Assembly (NCBI GenBank): GCA_017520705.1
Contig: JAFXFF010000030.1
Span: forward strand, 1 to 61,065
Length of the DNA: 61,065 nucleotides
Reading direction: 5' to 3'
DNA from: Clostridia bacterium
GTDB lineage: Bacteria; Bacillota; Clostridia; Oscillospirales; Acutalibacteraceae
This document shows positions 39,420 to 47,841 of this stretch, piece after piece. The position numbers and the translations under genes are program-made. Below the pieces are notes generated by a model. It saw only the letters and a program-made list of their open reading frames with translations. It did no database searches and was not told where the DNA came from. Within the stretch, counting starts at the first letter, position 1, and every line of letters begins with the position of its first letter.

Positions 39420-40364
39420 ATGCGTATTGTGGTTACGGATGCCGCCACCGTGGTGGGCAACGGCATTGACGTGGAGTTTCTCAAGGAATTCGGTGAGGTG
39501 ACGGTGTACGACCTCACCCCCGACGAACGGCTCATCCCCCGTCTGCAGGGGGCGGATGCGGTCATCTGCAATAAGACCCGTATCACCGCCGATGTGATGG
39601 CGGCCTGCCCCACCCTCAAATACGTGGGGTTGTTCGCCACAGGTTTTAATAATATCGACGTGGCCTACGCTGCCGCTCACGGGGTGACGGTGTGCAACGT
39701 TCCCGGTTATTCCACCGAGGCGGTGGCCCAGCATACGTTTGCCCTCTTGTTGGGCATCACCGACCGCGTCCACGAGTATAATGAGACGGTGGCACAGGGC
39801 GACTGGGTCCGCAGCCGCACCTTCGCCTGTTTCCCCATCCCTCTTGCCGAATTGTGCGGCAAGACCATCGGCATCGTGGGCTACGGCGCCATCGGCCGTC
39901 GGGTGGGGGATATGGCCCGCGCCTTCGGGATGAAGGTGCTGGTCCACGGCCGCCGCCCCATCCCCGATACGGACGTGGAGCAGGTGCCCTTTGCAGAGCT
40001 GCTCCGCCGCAGCGACGTGGTGAGTATGCACTGCCCCCTTAACGCCGACAGCGAGGGGATGATGGATGCCGTCGCCTTCGCCGCGATGAAGGAGGGCGCC
40101 ATCTTTATCAACACCTCCCGCGGAGGCTTGGTGGACGAGCAGGCGCTGCGTGCCGCCTTGGATAGCGGCCATCTGCTGGGGGCGGGCGTGGACGTGCTGC
40201 AGGTGGAGCCGATGACGGCGGATTGCCCGCTGTACGGCGCCCCCCGCTGCATCATCACCCCCCACATCGCTTGGGCAGGCGTAGAGACCCGCCGCCGCCT
40301 GATGGGCGTGGTGGCGGAAAATATCCGCCGCTATCTGGCAGGCAACCCGATCAACAAGGTGTGA
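39420..40364 (+). CDS. D-2-hydroxyacid dehydrogenase (glycerate dehydrogenase-like)
   Basis: A 314-residue NAD-dependent enzyme. It has VGLFATGFNNIDVAYAAAHG and VCNVPGYSTEAVAQHTFALL in the catalytic domain, the Rossmann motif TIGIVGYGAIGRRVGDMARAFG, the active-site arginine in INTSRGGLVDEQAL, the glutamate in GVDVLQVEPM, and the histidine in IITPHIAW. These match hydroxypyruvate/glycerate dehydrogenases of the SerA/HprA group. The exact hydroxyacid is not settled. ATG after AAAGGAGGTTTCGCT. It probably leads into the GNAT gene 55 bases downstream across a repeat. Confidence 0.88.
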   Translation: MRIVVTDAATVVGNGIDVEFLKEFGEVTVYDLTPDERLIPRLQGADAVICNKTRITADVMAACPTLKYVGLFATGFNNIDVAYAAAHGVTVCNVPGYSTEAVAQHTFALLLGITDRVHEYNETVAQGDWVRSRTFACFPIPLAELCGKTIGIVGYGAIGRRVGDMARAFGMKVLVHGRRPIPDTDVEQVPFAELLRRSDVVSMHCPLNADSEGMMDAVAFAAMKEGAIFINTSRGGLVDEQALRAALDSGHLLGAGVDVLQVEPMTADCPLYGAPRCIITPHIAWAGVETRRRLMGVVAENIRRYLAGNPINKV

Positions 40365-40372
40365 TAGAACCC

Positions 40373-40397
40373 GTAGGGCGGGGGCTTGCTCCCGCCG
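40373..40397. repeat. GTAGGG-family palindromic repeat (partial)
   Basis: GTAGGGCGGGGGCTTGCTCC plus CGCCG, the same 25 bases as the left arm of the element at 3189, here without the right end. It lies between the dehydrogenase stop and the GNAT start. Confidence 0.7.
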
Positions 40398-40419
40398 CAA
40401 GAGATAAGGAGCCATCACT

Positions 40420-40884
40420 ATGATTCGTTTCGCAACCGAAAAGGACATTCCCAAAATCGGCGACCTGCTGGGTCAGGTGTGTTTGGTGCATCACAACGGC
40501 CGTCCCGACATCTTTAACGTGGGCCGCAAATACACCGACGAGCAGCTCCGTGACCTATTGTCCGATCCCACCCGCCCGATTTTGGTGGCGGTGGACCAAG
40601 AGGACACCGTGCAGGGCTATTGCTTCTGCATCTATCAGCAACCTGCCGCCGGTGGTGCGCTGAAGCCCCACAAGACCCTGTACATCGACGATCTCTGCGT
40701 GGACGAGACCCTGCGTGGCAAGCACATCGGTCACGCCCTCTACGATGCGGCGGTGGCGATGGCGCGGGAGAACGGGTGCTACAACCTGACCCTCAACGTG
40801 TGGTCCTGCAACCCCACCGCCCTGCGCTTTTACGAGCGGATGGGTATGGTGCCCCAGAAAATTTGTATGGAGAAAATTTTGTAA
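40420..40884 (+). CDS. GNAT family N-acetyltransferase
   Basis: A 154-residue acetyltransferase with the GNAT core: TLYIDDLCVDETLRGKHIGH followed by ALYDAAV is motif A, where the RGKHIG loop grips the acetyl-CoA pyrophosphate, and NLTLNVWSCNPTALRFYERMGM is motif B. The acceptor, small molecule or protein, cannot be told. The ATG follows GATAAGGAGCCATCACT. A palindromic repeat lies upstream and another downstream. Confidence 0.9.
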   Translation: MIRFATEKDIPKIGDLLGQVCLVHHNGRPDIFNVGRKYTDEQLRDLLSDPTRPILVAVDQEDTVQGYCFCIYQQPAAGGALKPHKTLYIDDLCVDETLRGKHIGHALYDAAVAMARENGCYNLTLNVWSCNPTALRFYERMGMVPQKICMEKIL

Positions 40885-40900
40885 AAGAAATGTCCTTAAA

Positions 40901-40945
40901 CCTTCCCCTCGAGGGGAAGGTGGCAGTTGCGCAAGCAACTGACGG
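40901..40945. repeat. CCTTCCCC-type extragenic palindromic repeat
   Basis: A perfect 20-base palindrome CCTTCCCCTCGAGGGGAAGG (40901-40920) runs into TGGC and a second hairpin AGTTGC-gcaa-GCAACT (40924-40939), then GACGGATGAGG. The order (long palindrome, TGGC, small hairpin, GACGGATGAG) looks like a defined mobile-type element rather than a terminator; no open frame is present. Confidence 0.65.
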
Positions 40946-40984
40946 ATGAGGTGGTGCGGGACGCACACGTTCCGTTAAAGACAA

Positions 40985-41016
40985 AAAAGCCGAGCAACTT
41001 GCGTTGCTCGGCTTTT
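40985..41016. terminator. Intrinsic terminator between GNAT and rny
   Basis: A 14-base stem AAAAGCCGAGCAAC (40985-40998) / GTTGCTCGGCTTTT (41003-41016), loop TTGC, with A/T runs on both sides; serves convergent genes. Confidence 0.88.
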
Positions 41017-41026
41017 CTTCTGTTCA

Positions 41027-42592
41027 TTATTTCGCGTAATCCACAGCGCGGTTCTCGCGGATCAGATTGACCTTGATCTGACCGGGGTAATCCATGTTGC
41101 CCTCGATCTTCTTGGCGATCTCGCGGGCCAGGATGACCATCTGGTCGTCGTTGACCTTGTCGGGGCGCACGATGATGCGCACCTCGCGGCCGGCCTGGAT
41201 GGCAAAGGAGTTCTCCACGCCGTCGAAGCTGTTGGCGATCTCCTCCAGCTTCTCCAGACGCTTGATATAGTTTTCCAGATTTTCGCGGCGGGCACCGGGA
41301 CGGGCGGCGGAGATGGCGTCGGCGGCCTGCACCAGGCAGGCGACAATGGTCTGAGCCTCCACGTCGCCGTGGTGGGCCTGGATGGCGTGCACCACAGCCT
41401 CGCTCTCCTTGAACTTGCGGGCGATGTCCACACCGATCTCGATGTGGCTGCCCTCCACCTGATGGTCCACAGACTTACCGATGTCGTGCAGCAGACCGGC
41501 GCGGCGGGCGATCTCGGGATCGATGCCCAGCTCGCTGGCCATGATGCCGGACAGGAAGGCCACCTCCATGGAGTGCTGCAGCACGTTCTGGCCGTAGCTG
41601 GTGCGGTAGCGCAGGCGGCCCAGCAGCTTGACGATCTCGGGGTTGATACCACGCAGACCGGTCTCCAGGATGGCGCGCTCACCCTCGGCTTTGATGGTCT
41701 GCTCCACCTCGCGGCGGGCCTTGTTCACCATCTCCTCGATGCGGGCGGGATGGATACGGCCGTCGGCAATCAAGCGCTCCATGGCGATGCGGGCGATCTC
41801 GCGGCGCACGGGATCGAAGCCGGACAGGGTGATGGCCTCGGGGGTGTCGTCGATGATGAGGTCGATGCCGGTCAGGGTCTCGATGGCGCGGATGTTGCGG
41901 CCCTCGCGGCCGATGATGCGGCCCTTCATCTCGTCGTTGGGCAGAGCCACCACAGAAACGGTGGTCTCGGTCACCTGATCGGCGGCCACACGCTGGATGG
42001 CGTGGGAGATCAGGTTGCGGGCCCGCTGGTCGGCGTCGTTCTTGAGCTGAGTCTCGAATTCGGCCATCTTGACCGCCTTCTCATGCTCCAGCTCTTGGGA
42101 GAGGCTGTTGAGCAAATACTCCTTGGCCTGCTCCTGGGTGAAGCCGCTCAGGCGCTCCAACAGCTCGTACTGGCTCTTTTTCAGCGCCTCGGCGTCGGCC
42201 ATACGGGCCTCCACCTCTTTGACGCGCTCAGCCAGCTTCTCTTCTTTTTTCTCATAGTTCTCCATCTTGCGGTCCAGAGATTCCTCTTTCTGGTGCAGAC
42301 GGTTTTCCTGCCGCTGCAGCTCGGAGCGGCGCTCTTTGATCTCTTTGTCCGATTCGTTGCGCAGACGGTAGATCTCGTCCTTAGCCTTGACCAGCGCCTC
42401 TTTCTTGCTGGCCTCCGCCTTCTCCTTGGCATCCTTGAGGATGCGCTCGGCCTCTGCCTCGGCAGAGCCGATGGCGGCCTCAGCCACCTTCTGACGGTGC
42501 TTGATGCCGGCGCGGTAGGCGATAAGACCGGTCACCAGTGCACCGATCACCAATGCGCCCGCAGCCAACAGGATTGCGTACATCAGTTCCAT
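41027..42592 (-). CDS. rny: Ribonuclease Y
   Basis: A 521-residue membrane-anchored endoribonuclease that starts mRNA decay. It has one N-terminal membrane helix ([20 protein letters not shown]), a long coiled coil (about 30-195, [20 protein letters not shown] onward), a KH domain with [13 protein letters not shown], and an HD domain with [14 protein letters not shown] as the catalytic HD motif. The C-terminal region contains [18 protein letters not shown]. Length is normal for the family. The ATG at 42592 is taken; an in-frame GTG at 42604 is closer to the GAGG motif. A long structured leader with its own promoter precedes it. Confidence 0.97.
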   Translation of the reverse strand: MELMYAILLAAGALVIGALVTGLIAYRAGIKHRQKVAEAAIGSAEAEAERILKDAKEKAEASKKEALVKAKDEIYRLRNESDKEIKERRSELQRQENRLHQKEESLDRKMENYEKKEEKLAERVKEVEARMADAEALKKSQYELLERLSGFTQEQAKEYLLNSLSQELEHEKAVKMAEFETQLKNDADQRARNLISHAIQRVAADQVTETTVSVVALPNDEMKGRIIGREGRNIRAIETLTGIDLIIDDTPEAITLSGFDPVRREIARIAMERLIADGRIHPARIEEMVNKARREVEQTIKAEGERAILETGLRGINPEIVKLLGRLRYRTSYGQNVLQHSMEVAFLSGIMASELGIDPEIARRAGLLHDIGKSVDHQVEGSHIEIGVDIARKFKESEAVVHAIQAHHGDVEAQTIVACLVQAADAISAARPGARRENLENYIKRLEKLEEIANSFDGVENSFAIQAGREVRIIVRPDKVNDDQMVILAREIAKKIEGNMDYPGQIKVNLIRENRAVDYAK

Positions 42593-42714
42593 GCAGGGAT
42601 ACACCTCAACTTTCTTTCACATAATTTGTCACGGTAGGGCTTTATTGCTCACCCTAAGGCGTTCCCGAATGGGGGTACTTTTTCAATTGTCAAAAACGGA
42701 CTCGAAAGCCCCAT

Positions 42715-42798
42715 AAAAAAGCGTTTACCCCCACGGGGTCGCCATAAAAACCTAAGCGAACAGGCGATATGCGGCTACAAAACGCCTAAATACCACCA
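42715..42798 (-). ncRNA. Candidate structured leader or small RNA upstream of rny
   Basis: The minus-strand promoter at 42805-42834 would start an RNA near 42798. About 13 bases in, GCGTTT (in 42778-42785) can pair with AAACGC (42721-42726), which is followed by TTTTTT (42720-42715), forming a terminator-like end about 84 bases downstream. Inside lie GGCGAT/ATCGCC-type and ACCCC-GT-GGGGGT pairings. An alternative fold pairs TGGGGGTA with TACCCCCA farther down (near 42671-42678), so termination could be switched. No known riboswitch or 6S consensus was recognised. Existence is inferred from promoter, stem and U-run only. Confidence 0.4.
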
Positions 42799-42804
42799 GA
42801 TACT

Positions 42805-42834
42805 ATACTACACTATATCTTGTGGCATTGTCAA
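42805..42834 (-). promoter_or_regulatory. Promoter for rny leader
   Basis: Minus-strand perfect TTGACA (42834-42829), an 18-base spacer and TAGTAT (42810-42805). It lies about 210 bases ahead of the rny start codon. Confidence 0.65.
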
Positions 42835-42837
42835 GGT

Positions 42838-43110
42838 CTAATTGCCAAAAAAAGGCACTTCCATCACCTTTTTCTTACCGCACCACCTGCTCGGGGTTGC
42901 ATATAGTGGTAGCAGGAACCGAAATCGGAAAAAGTAACCACTGATTAAATCTTGTTCGCAATGCTCGGTGGCTGTTTTCTCGCCAACATCGCCCAAAATA
43001 CTCGCCAATACATACAGTATTGCCTGCGTTTTTGGACTTCCTTGACGAAAAGACATCTCACCGATCATCACAAACCGCTTTCATCAGCGGTTACAGAAAG
43101 GGTGGCAAGT
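42838..43110. other. Gene-free block, lower GC, between rny promoter and ABC operon
   Basis: This stretch has no convincing gene. A minus-strand frame of 77 codons (42838-43071) exists but has no ribosome site and no recognised similarity. On the plus strand a small hairpin AACCGC-tttcatca-GCGGTT lies at 43074-43092 just before the ABC ATPase start. Composition is more AT-rich than the flanks. I see no TPP or other riboswitch consensus here. Confidence 0.5.
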
Positions 43111-43959
43111 ATGGCTGTGTTGAGCGTAGAGGGGGTTCGCAAGGCCTATCAGACTCCCCAAGGGGAGACGGTGGCGTTGCAGAACATCTCTTTTTCAATG
43201 GAAAAGGGGGATTTTTACAGTCTGGTGGGTCCCAGCGGCTGCGGAAAATCCACCCTGCTGTCCATCATCGCCGGCACTCTGTCGCCCACAGCGGGACGGG
43301 TGCAGGTGGCGGGTGAAACGGTGTCGGGTCCCTGTCCGCATATTGGGTATATGCTCCAGCAGGATAACCTGCTGGAGTGGCGCACCGTGCGGCAGAACGT
43401 GCTGTTCGGCTTGGAGATCCGCCGTCGGCTCACTCCGCAGATGAAGGAACGGGCCGACCGTCTGCTGGAAACCTACGGGCTGGCGGAGTTTGCGGACCGC
43501 CGCCCCTCCCAGCTTTCCGGCGGTATGCGCCAGCGTGTGGCGCTGATTCGCACCTTGGCGGTGGAGCCGGACATTCTCCTGCTGGACGAGGCCTTTTCCG
43601 CCCTGGATTACCAGACCCGTCTCGCGGTGACAGAGGACGTCTATCGCATCATCCGTCAGGAGCAGGTCACCGCCCTGATGGTGACCCACGACATCCCCGA
43701 GAGCATCTGCATGGGGGATAAGGTGCTGATTCTGTCGGGGCGCCCCGCCGTCGTCCGCGAGGAGTTGCCGATCCGCTTTGACCTGTCCGAGCGCTCACCG
43801 CTTCTTTGCCGTTCCTGCCCCGAATTTGGTTCCTATTTCAATCATATATGGAAGGAATTGGGGATGTATGAAGCACACGAATCAGCCCGCTCTCTCTGCG
43901 AAGAGGGTGGACCTCTCGGAGGAGAGGGTGCACTACCTGCGGCAGAATCGACGCCGTAG
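43111..43959 (+). CDS. ABC transporter ATP-binding protein (nitrate/sulfonate/thiamine-precursor type)
   Basis: A 282-residue ATPase with Walker A GPSGCGKST, Q-loop LQQDNLLEWRT, signature LSGGMRQRVAL, Walker B ILLLDEAF and H-switch VTHDIPE. It belongs to the SsuB/TauB/ThiZ group, in agreement with its permease and NMT1/THI5-like binding protein. The domain would naturally end near FNHIWKELGMYE; about 28 more residues (HESARSLCEEGGPLGGEG ...) follow, read from DNA that also encodes the start of the permease. The ATG at 43111 follows AGAAAGGGTGGCAAGT. It opens a three-gene import operon. Confidence 0.9.
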   Translation: MAVLSVEGVRKAYQTPQGETVALQNISFSMEKGDFYSLVGPSGCGKSTLLSIIAGTLSPTAGRVQVAGETVSGPCPHIGYMLQQDNLLEWRTVRQNVLFGLEIRRRLTPQMKERADRLLETYGLAEFADRRPSQLSGGMRQRVALIRTLAVEPDILLLDEAFSALDYQTRLAVTEDVYRIIRQEQVTALMVTHDIPESICMGDKVLILSGRPAVVREELPIRFDLSERSPLLCRSCPEFGSYFNHIWKELGMYEAHESARSLCEEGGPLGGEGALPAAESTP

Positions 43960-44710
43960 TCTGACCGTCCGTCTGTGCCGGTGGGGCTTTTTGGCAGCCT
44001 TTCTGCTGGCGTGGGAGGTGGCGGCTGAATGGGAGTGGATCGACAGCTTCATCTTCAGCCAACCCTCCCGCATTGTTCGTACCTATTTGTCTATGGGGCA
44101 AAACGACCTGGGGTATCACATCCGGGTCACCGTAGGGGAGACGCTGGCAGGTTTTCTGCTGGGTGCGGCGGCAGGGGTCCTGCTGGCGATCCTCCTCTGG
44201 TGGAGTCCCTTTGTGGCGCGGGTCAGCGAGCCCTATCTGGTGGTGCTCAATAGCCTGCCGAAGATCGCCTTGGGACCGGTGATCATCATCTTGGCGGGCG
44301 CAGGCACCCGCGCCATCGTCTTTATGGCGTTGGCGATTTCTCTCGTGGTGACGGTGTTGGAGATGCTCTCAGGCTTTCGGGATACCGATCCCGGCGCCCT
44401 GCGTATGGCCCGCACCTTTGGTGCTACCAAGGGGCAGATCTTCCGCAAGGTGGTGCTGCCCTACAATATTCCCACCCTCTTCGATTCGCTGAAGGTGAAT
44501 ATCGGTCTGTCGTTGGTGGGGGTCATCGCAGGAGAGTTTTTGGTGTCTCGGGCAGGTCTGGGCTACCTCATTGTGTATGGCGGTCAGGTGTTCCGTATGG
44601 ACCTGGTGATGGCGTCGGTCATCATCCTGGCGGTGGTGGCAGCGCTGCTCTATGAGAGCGTGGCACTGGCACAAAAGCTGATCGGAAAACGTTTCGGTCA
44701 AGGGTCCTAA
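43868..44710 (+). CDS. ABC transporter permease (SsuC/ThiX-like)
   Basis: A 280-residue permease with about six membrane helices. The EAA-loop motif (GALRMARTFGATKGQIFRKV) contacts the ATPase, and the opening VGETLAGFLLGAAAGVLLAI and LGPVIIILAG are typical of the nitrate/sulfonate/taurine subfamily. ATG at 43868 after AAGGAATTGGGGATGT. It overlaps the ATPase gene by 92 bases in another frame, an unusually long overlap. The substrate is inferred only through the binding protein. Confidence 0.9.
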   Translation: MKHTNQPALSAKRVDLSEERVHYLRQNRRRSLTVRLCRWGFLAAFLLAWEVAAEWEWIDSFIFSQPSRIVRTYLSMGQNDLGYHIRVTVGETLAGFLLGAAAGVLLAILLWWSPFVARVSEPYLVVLNSLPKIALGPVIIILAGAGTRAIVFMALAISLVVTVLEMLSGFRDTDPGALRMARTFGATKGQIFRKVVLPYNIPTLFDSLKVNIGLSLVGVIAGEFLVSRAGLGYLIVYGGQVFRMDLVMASVIILAVVAALLYESVALAQKLIGKRFGQGS

Positions 44711-44734
44711 TTTGTTTGAAGGAGTGTTTTTCCA

Positions 44735-45736
44735 TTGAATAAACGGTTTTGCAGAGCCTTGGCTCTGCTGATGGCGGCGGTGCTGATGCTCATCGGTTGC
44801 GTGGGTTGTAAGAAAGACAACGGCCTGGATAAGGTGCGGGTGTGCGAGGTCACTCACTCCATCTTCTACGCCCCTCAGTACGTGGCCATCGCATTGGGCT
44901 TTTTCGAGGAGGAGGGCATCGAGATCGAGCTGTCCAACGGTCAGGGGGCCGACGCGGTGATGGCGGCGGTGCTGTCGGGGAATATCGACGTGGGTTTTGC
45001 CGGCCCCGAGGCGTCTATTTACGTTTATAATGAGGGCAAGAAGGACTATACCCAGGTGTTCGCCCAGGTCACCCGTCGGGACGGTTCGTTCCTCATCGCC
45101 CGCCAGCCGGACGATAATTTCACTTGGGATAAGGTGAGGGGCAAGACGGTCCTCCCCGGTCGCAAGGGCGGCGTGCCCTATATGGCGCTGGAGTACGTCC
45201 TGCGGCAGAACGGCATCGACCCCTACAAGGACACCAATCTGGATAACAGCGTGCAGTTTTCCATGATGACGGCGGCCTTCACCGGCGGCACAGGGGACTA
45301 TGTCACCGCCTTTGAGCCCACGGCGTCGATGCTGCAGCAGGAGGGCAAGGGTTACATCGTCGCCTCTGTCGGTGAGGCGTCGGGGGACATTCCCTATACC
45401 GCCTATTTCGCCAAAAAGAGCTACATCGAGGAGAACAGCGACCTCATCCAGCGGTTTACCAATGCAGTGTATAAGGGCCAGCAATGGGTGGCCACCCACA
45501 CCGACGCGGAGGTAGCCGAAGCGGTGAAGGATTTCTTCGCCGATACGTCCATTGAGCTTCTCACCGCCTCGGTGGCGTCCTATCGCGCCATCGATGCGTG
45601 GAATACCGACCCGGTGATGAGCGAGGAGAGTTTCAACCGTCTGCAGATCGTGATGACCCAGGCGGGCGAGCTCACCAAGACTGCCGACTACGACAAGGTG
45701 GTCAATAATACCTTCGCCGCACAAGTGAAAAAGTAA
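44735..45736 (+). CDS. ABC transporter substrate-binding lipoprotein, NMT1/THI5-like
   Basis: A 333-residue periplasmic-type binding protein anchored as a lipoprotein (LIGCVGC). The family pattern is VTHSIFYAPQYVAIALGFFE, EEGIEIELSNGQGADAVMAA, GNIDVGFAGPEASIYVYNEG and DYVTAFEPTASMLQQEGKGY. NMT1/THI5-like proteins bind pyrimidine precursors of thiamine, but relatives bind sulfonates, nitrate or riboflavin, so the ligand remains open. The start is a TTG at 44735, 10 bases after AAGGAG, with no nearby ATG. It ends the operon at a strong terminator. Confidence 0.85.
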   Translation: MNKRFCRALALLMAAVLMLIGCVGCKKDNGLDKVRVCEVTHSIFYAPQYVAIALGFFEEEGIEIELSNGQGADAVMAAVLSGNIDVGFAGPEASIYVYNEGKKDYTQVFAQVTRRDGSFLIARQPDDNFTWDKVRGKTVLPGRKGGVPYMALEYVLRQNGIDPYKDTNLDNSVQFSMMTAAFTGGTGDYVTAFEPTASMLQQEGKGYIVASVGEASGDIPYTAYFAKKSYIEENSDLIQRFTNAVYKGQQWVATHTDAEVAEAVKDFFADTSIELLTASVASYRAIDAWNTDPVMSEESFNRLQIVMTQAGELTKTADYDKVVNNTFAAQVKK

Positions 45737-45740
45737 TTTT

Positions 45741-45775
45741 AAAAGCCGCTTTCGGTTGCCGAAAGCGGCTTTTTC
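45741..45775 (+). terminator. Intrinsic terminator after ABC importer operon
   Basis: A 15-base stem AAAAGCCGCTTTCGG (45741-45755) / CCGAAAGCGGCTTTT (45759-45773), loop TTG, with T-run. Confidence 0.9.
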
Positions 45776-45830
45776 CCTTTCTTCACGCATACCCACCATT
45801 CTCGCGGACACCCTATAACGAAAGGATGGG

Positions 45831-46721
45831 ATGACTATGCATATCGTGGCGGTGGTGGTGACCTACAATCGAAAGGAGAGTCTGCTTCGTTGCATCGACG
45901 CCCTGCGCCGTCAAAAGGGCGCGTCAACCGACATTTTGGTGGTGGACAACGCTTCCACCGACGGCACCGCCGAGGCGTTGGCGCCGCTGATGGAGGAGGG
46001 GGCGATCCTCTACCGCAACACGGGTGAGAATCTGGGCGGCGCCGGCGGCTTTAATTTCGGTATGCGGCTGGCGGTGGAGGCAGGCTATGACCGCCTGTGG
46101 GTGATGGATGACGATTGCATTCCCGATCCGTCCGCCTTATCCGCCCTCTTATGGGCGGACCGCCGCTTGGACGGCCATTACGGCTTTTTGTCGGGGATGG
46201 CCTATTGGCGGGACGGCACTCCCTGCCAAATGAACATTCAAAAGACAAGCCTGTGGAGCAAACTCACGGACTACACCACCCCCTTGGTGCCGGTGGTGAT
46301 GGCCACCTTTGTGTCCGCCTTTATCCCTGCCGAGCGGGTGCGGCAGGTGGGGCTGCCCATCCGCGAGTTTTTCATCTGGTCAGACGATCTGGAGTATACC
46401 CGCCGTCTGTCCCGTCGCTGGCCCTGCTACGCCGTCAACGGCTGTCGGGTACTCCACGATATGCGGCACAATAATAAGGTGAACATCGCCACCGATTCCC
46501 TGGACCGTCTGCCGCGCTACGCCTATCTCTATCGTAACGAGGTGTACGTCTACCGTCGCGAGGGGCTGGTGGGGTGGCTGTATTTGCTTGCCCGCGTGGG
46601 CTTGCACTTGTGTAAGATCTGGTTGCGTTCCCCTGTCAAAGGAAAGCGGATGAAGGTGATCCTCTCCTCCTTTGCGGCAGGGCTTCGATTTCACCCACGG
46701 GTGGAGAGAGTGGAGGGATAA
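45831..46721 (+). CDS. Glycosyltransferase family 2
   Basis: A 296-residue GT-A glycosyltransferase. It has VVVTYNRKESLLRCIDALRR, ILVVDNASTDGTAEAL, NLGGAGGFNFGM (the GGxGGxNxG loop of rhamnosyl- and galactofuranosyl-type GT2 enzymes), and WVMDDDCIPDPSAL with the DDD metal site; IWSDDLEYTRRL supplies the catalytic base region. It probably adds a sugar to a lipid-linked surface glycan. Start ATG at 45831; ATG at 45837 is equally possible. It is first of six tightly packed exopolysaccharide genes. Confidence 0.88.
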   Translation: MTMHIVAVVVTYNRKESLLRCIDALRRQKGASTDILVVDNASTDGTAEALAPLMEEGAILYRNTGENLGGAGGFNFGMRLAVEAGYDRLWVMDDDCIPDPSALSALLWADRRLDGHYGFLSGMAYWRDGTPCQMNIQKTSLWSKLTDYTTPLVPVVMATFVSAFIPAERVRQVGLPIREFFIWSDDLEYTRRLSRRWPCYAVNGCRVLHDMRHNNKVNIATDSLDRLPRYAYLYRNEVYVYRREGLVGWLYLLARVGLHLCKIWLRSPVKGKRMKVILSSFAAGLRFHPRVERVEG

Positions 46722-46722
46722 T

Positions 46723-47841
46723 ATGGAACCCATACGGGTGCTGCAGGTGTGCGGAGAACCCTTTGCCGGTGGCGGTCAGGAGAGCTATCTGATGAATATG
46801 TACCGCCACGTGGACCGCACACGGGTGCAGTTTGATTTCTACACCCCCTTTGAAAACCGCGACGTGCGGATGCAGCGGGAGATTGAGTCGCTGGGCGGAC
46901 ACGTGTGGGCTACGGGCTTTCCGTTCGGGGAGGACAATCGGGAATATTTCCGTCGGGGCCTGTCCGCTTTCTTGCCCGAACACCCCTATCCCATCGTTCA
47001 CATCCATTCCGGAAGCGTCTATGCCCTCGCCACGGGGGCCAAATTGGCGCGGCAGAGCGGCGTTTCCCGCGTGGCGGTGCACTCCCACTGCGGCGGCTTT
47101 GACAATCTCCGCTATCGGGTGGCGCGGCTGTGGACGCGGCAGACCCTCCTTACCTATCCCACCCACTATTTCGCCTGCTCCCATCTGGCGGCACGGTGGA
47201 AGTTCCCGCCCTCGGTGATTCGCAGCGGAAACTATACCGTGCTGAAAAACGCGGTGGACACCTCCCGCCTGCGCTACGACCCTGCCCTGCGGCAGGCCAC
47301 CCGCTTACAGCTGGGGCTGGCGGACAAGCCTACGGTGGGGCACGTGGGCCGTTTCGCCCTGCAGAAGAATCACCGCTTTTTGATCGAAGTGTTTCACGCC
47401 CTCTCGGAATGGGAGCCCGAGGCGCAATTGGTGCTGGCCGGGGAGGGGGAGCTGGTGGAGGAGGTTTTGGCGCAGGTGGATAGACTGGGATTGGAGGAGC
47501 GGGTGCACTATCTGGGTGTGCGGCAGGACGTCCCCGCCCTGATGAACGCCTTTGACGTGCTGTTGCTCCCTTCCTTTTTCGAGGGCCTTCCCGTGGTGGG
47601 GGTGGAGGCCCAGGCGACAGGCTTGCCTGTGGTCACCTCTACGGGGGTAACGCGGGAATTGCCGATCGAGGATCTGTCCACCTATCTGCCTCTCACGGAC
47701 ACAGCCATGCAGTGGGCGCGGGTGGTGCAGCGTGCCCTCGCCACCCCCCGCCGCGATACCGCCGCCGAGATGGTGGCCTGCGGCTACGATGTGCACGCGG
47801 CGGCAAGAGTGATGCAAGAGCAGTACGAGGAGATGATGTGA
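46723..47841 (+). CDS. Glycosyltransferase family 4
   Basis: A 372-residue GT-B retaining glycosyltransferase. The N-domain shows VCGEPFAGGGQESYLMNMYR and YPIVHIHSGSV, and the C-domain has VGHVGRFALQKNHRFLIEVF, LVLAGEGELVEEV, VHYLGVRQDVPALMNAFDVL and LPSFFEGLPVVGVEAQATGL, the E(x)7E nucleotide-sugar site. It transfers a sugar to the growing glycan on the cytosolic face. ATG at 46723, one base after the upstream stop, with GAGTGGAGGGATAAT before it; its stop overlaps the next ATG by one base. Confidence 0.92.
   Translation: MEPIRVLQVCGEPFAGGGQESYLMNMYRHVDRTRVQFDFYTPFENRDVRMQREIESLGGHVWATGFPFGEDNREYFRRGLSAFLPEHPYPIVHIHSGSVYALATGAKLARQSGVSRVAVHSHCGGFDNLRYRVARLWTRQTLLTYPTHYFACSHLAARWKFPPSVIRSGNYTVLKNAVDTSRLRYDPALRQATRLQLGLADKPTVGHVGRFALQKNHRFLIEVFHALSEWEPEAQLVLAGEGELVEEVLAQVDRLGLEERVHYLGVRQDVPALMNAFDVLLLPSFFEGLPVVGVEAQATGLPVVTSTGVTRELPIEDLSTYLPLTDTAMQWARVVQRALATPRRDTAAEMVACGYDVHAAARVMQEQYEEMM

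Noticed and set aside
42715-42798. Naming the rny leader RNA as 6S RNA or a known riboswitch
   Set aside because: I could not match it to any consensus; length to the U-run is short for 6S and no ligand-binding core was recognised.
42838-43071. 77-codon minus-strand frame as a gene
   Set aside because: No ribosome site, no recognised family, and it lies in a block between two promoters; kept only as a note.
43000-43110. TPP riboswitch ahead of the NMT1-like ABC operon
   Set aside because: The CTGAGA and GGATAATGCC elements are absent from this region, unlike at 53062-53147.
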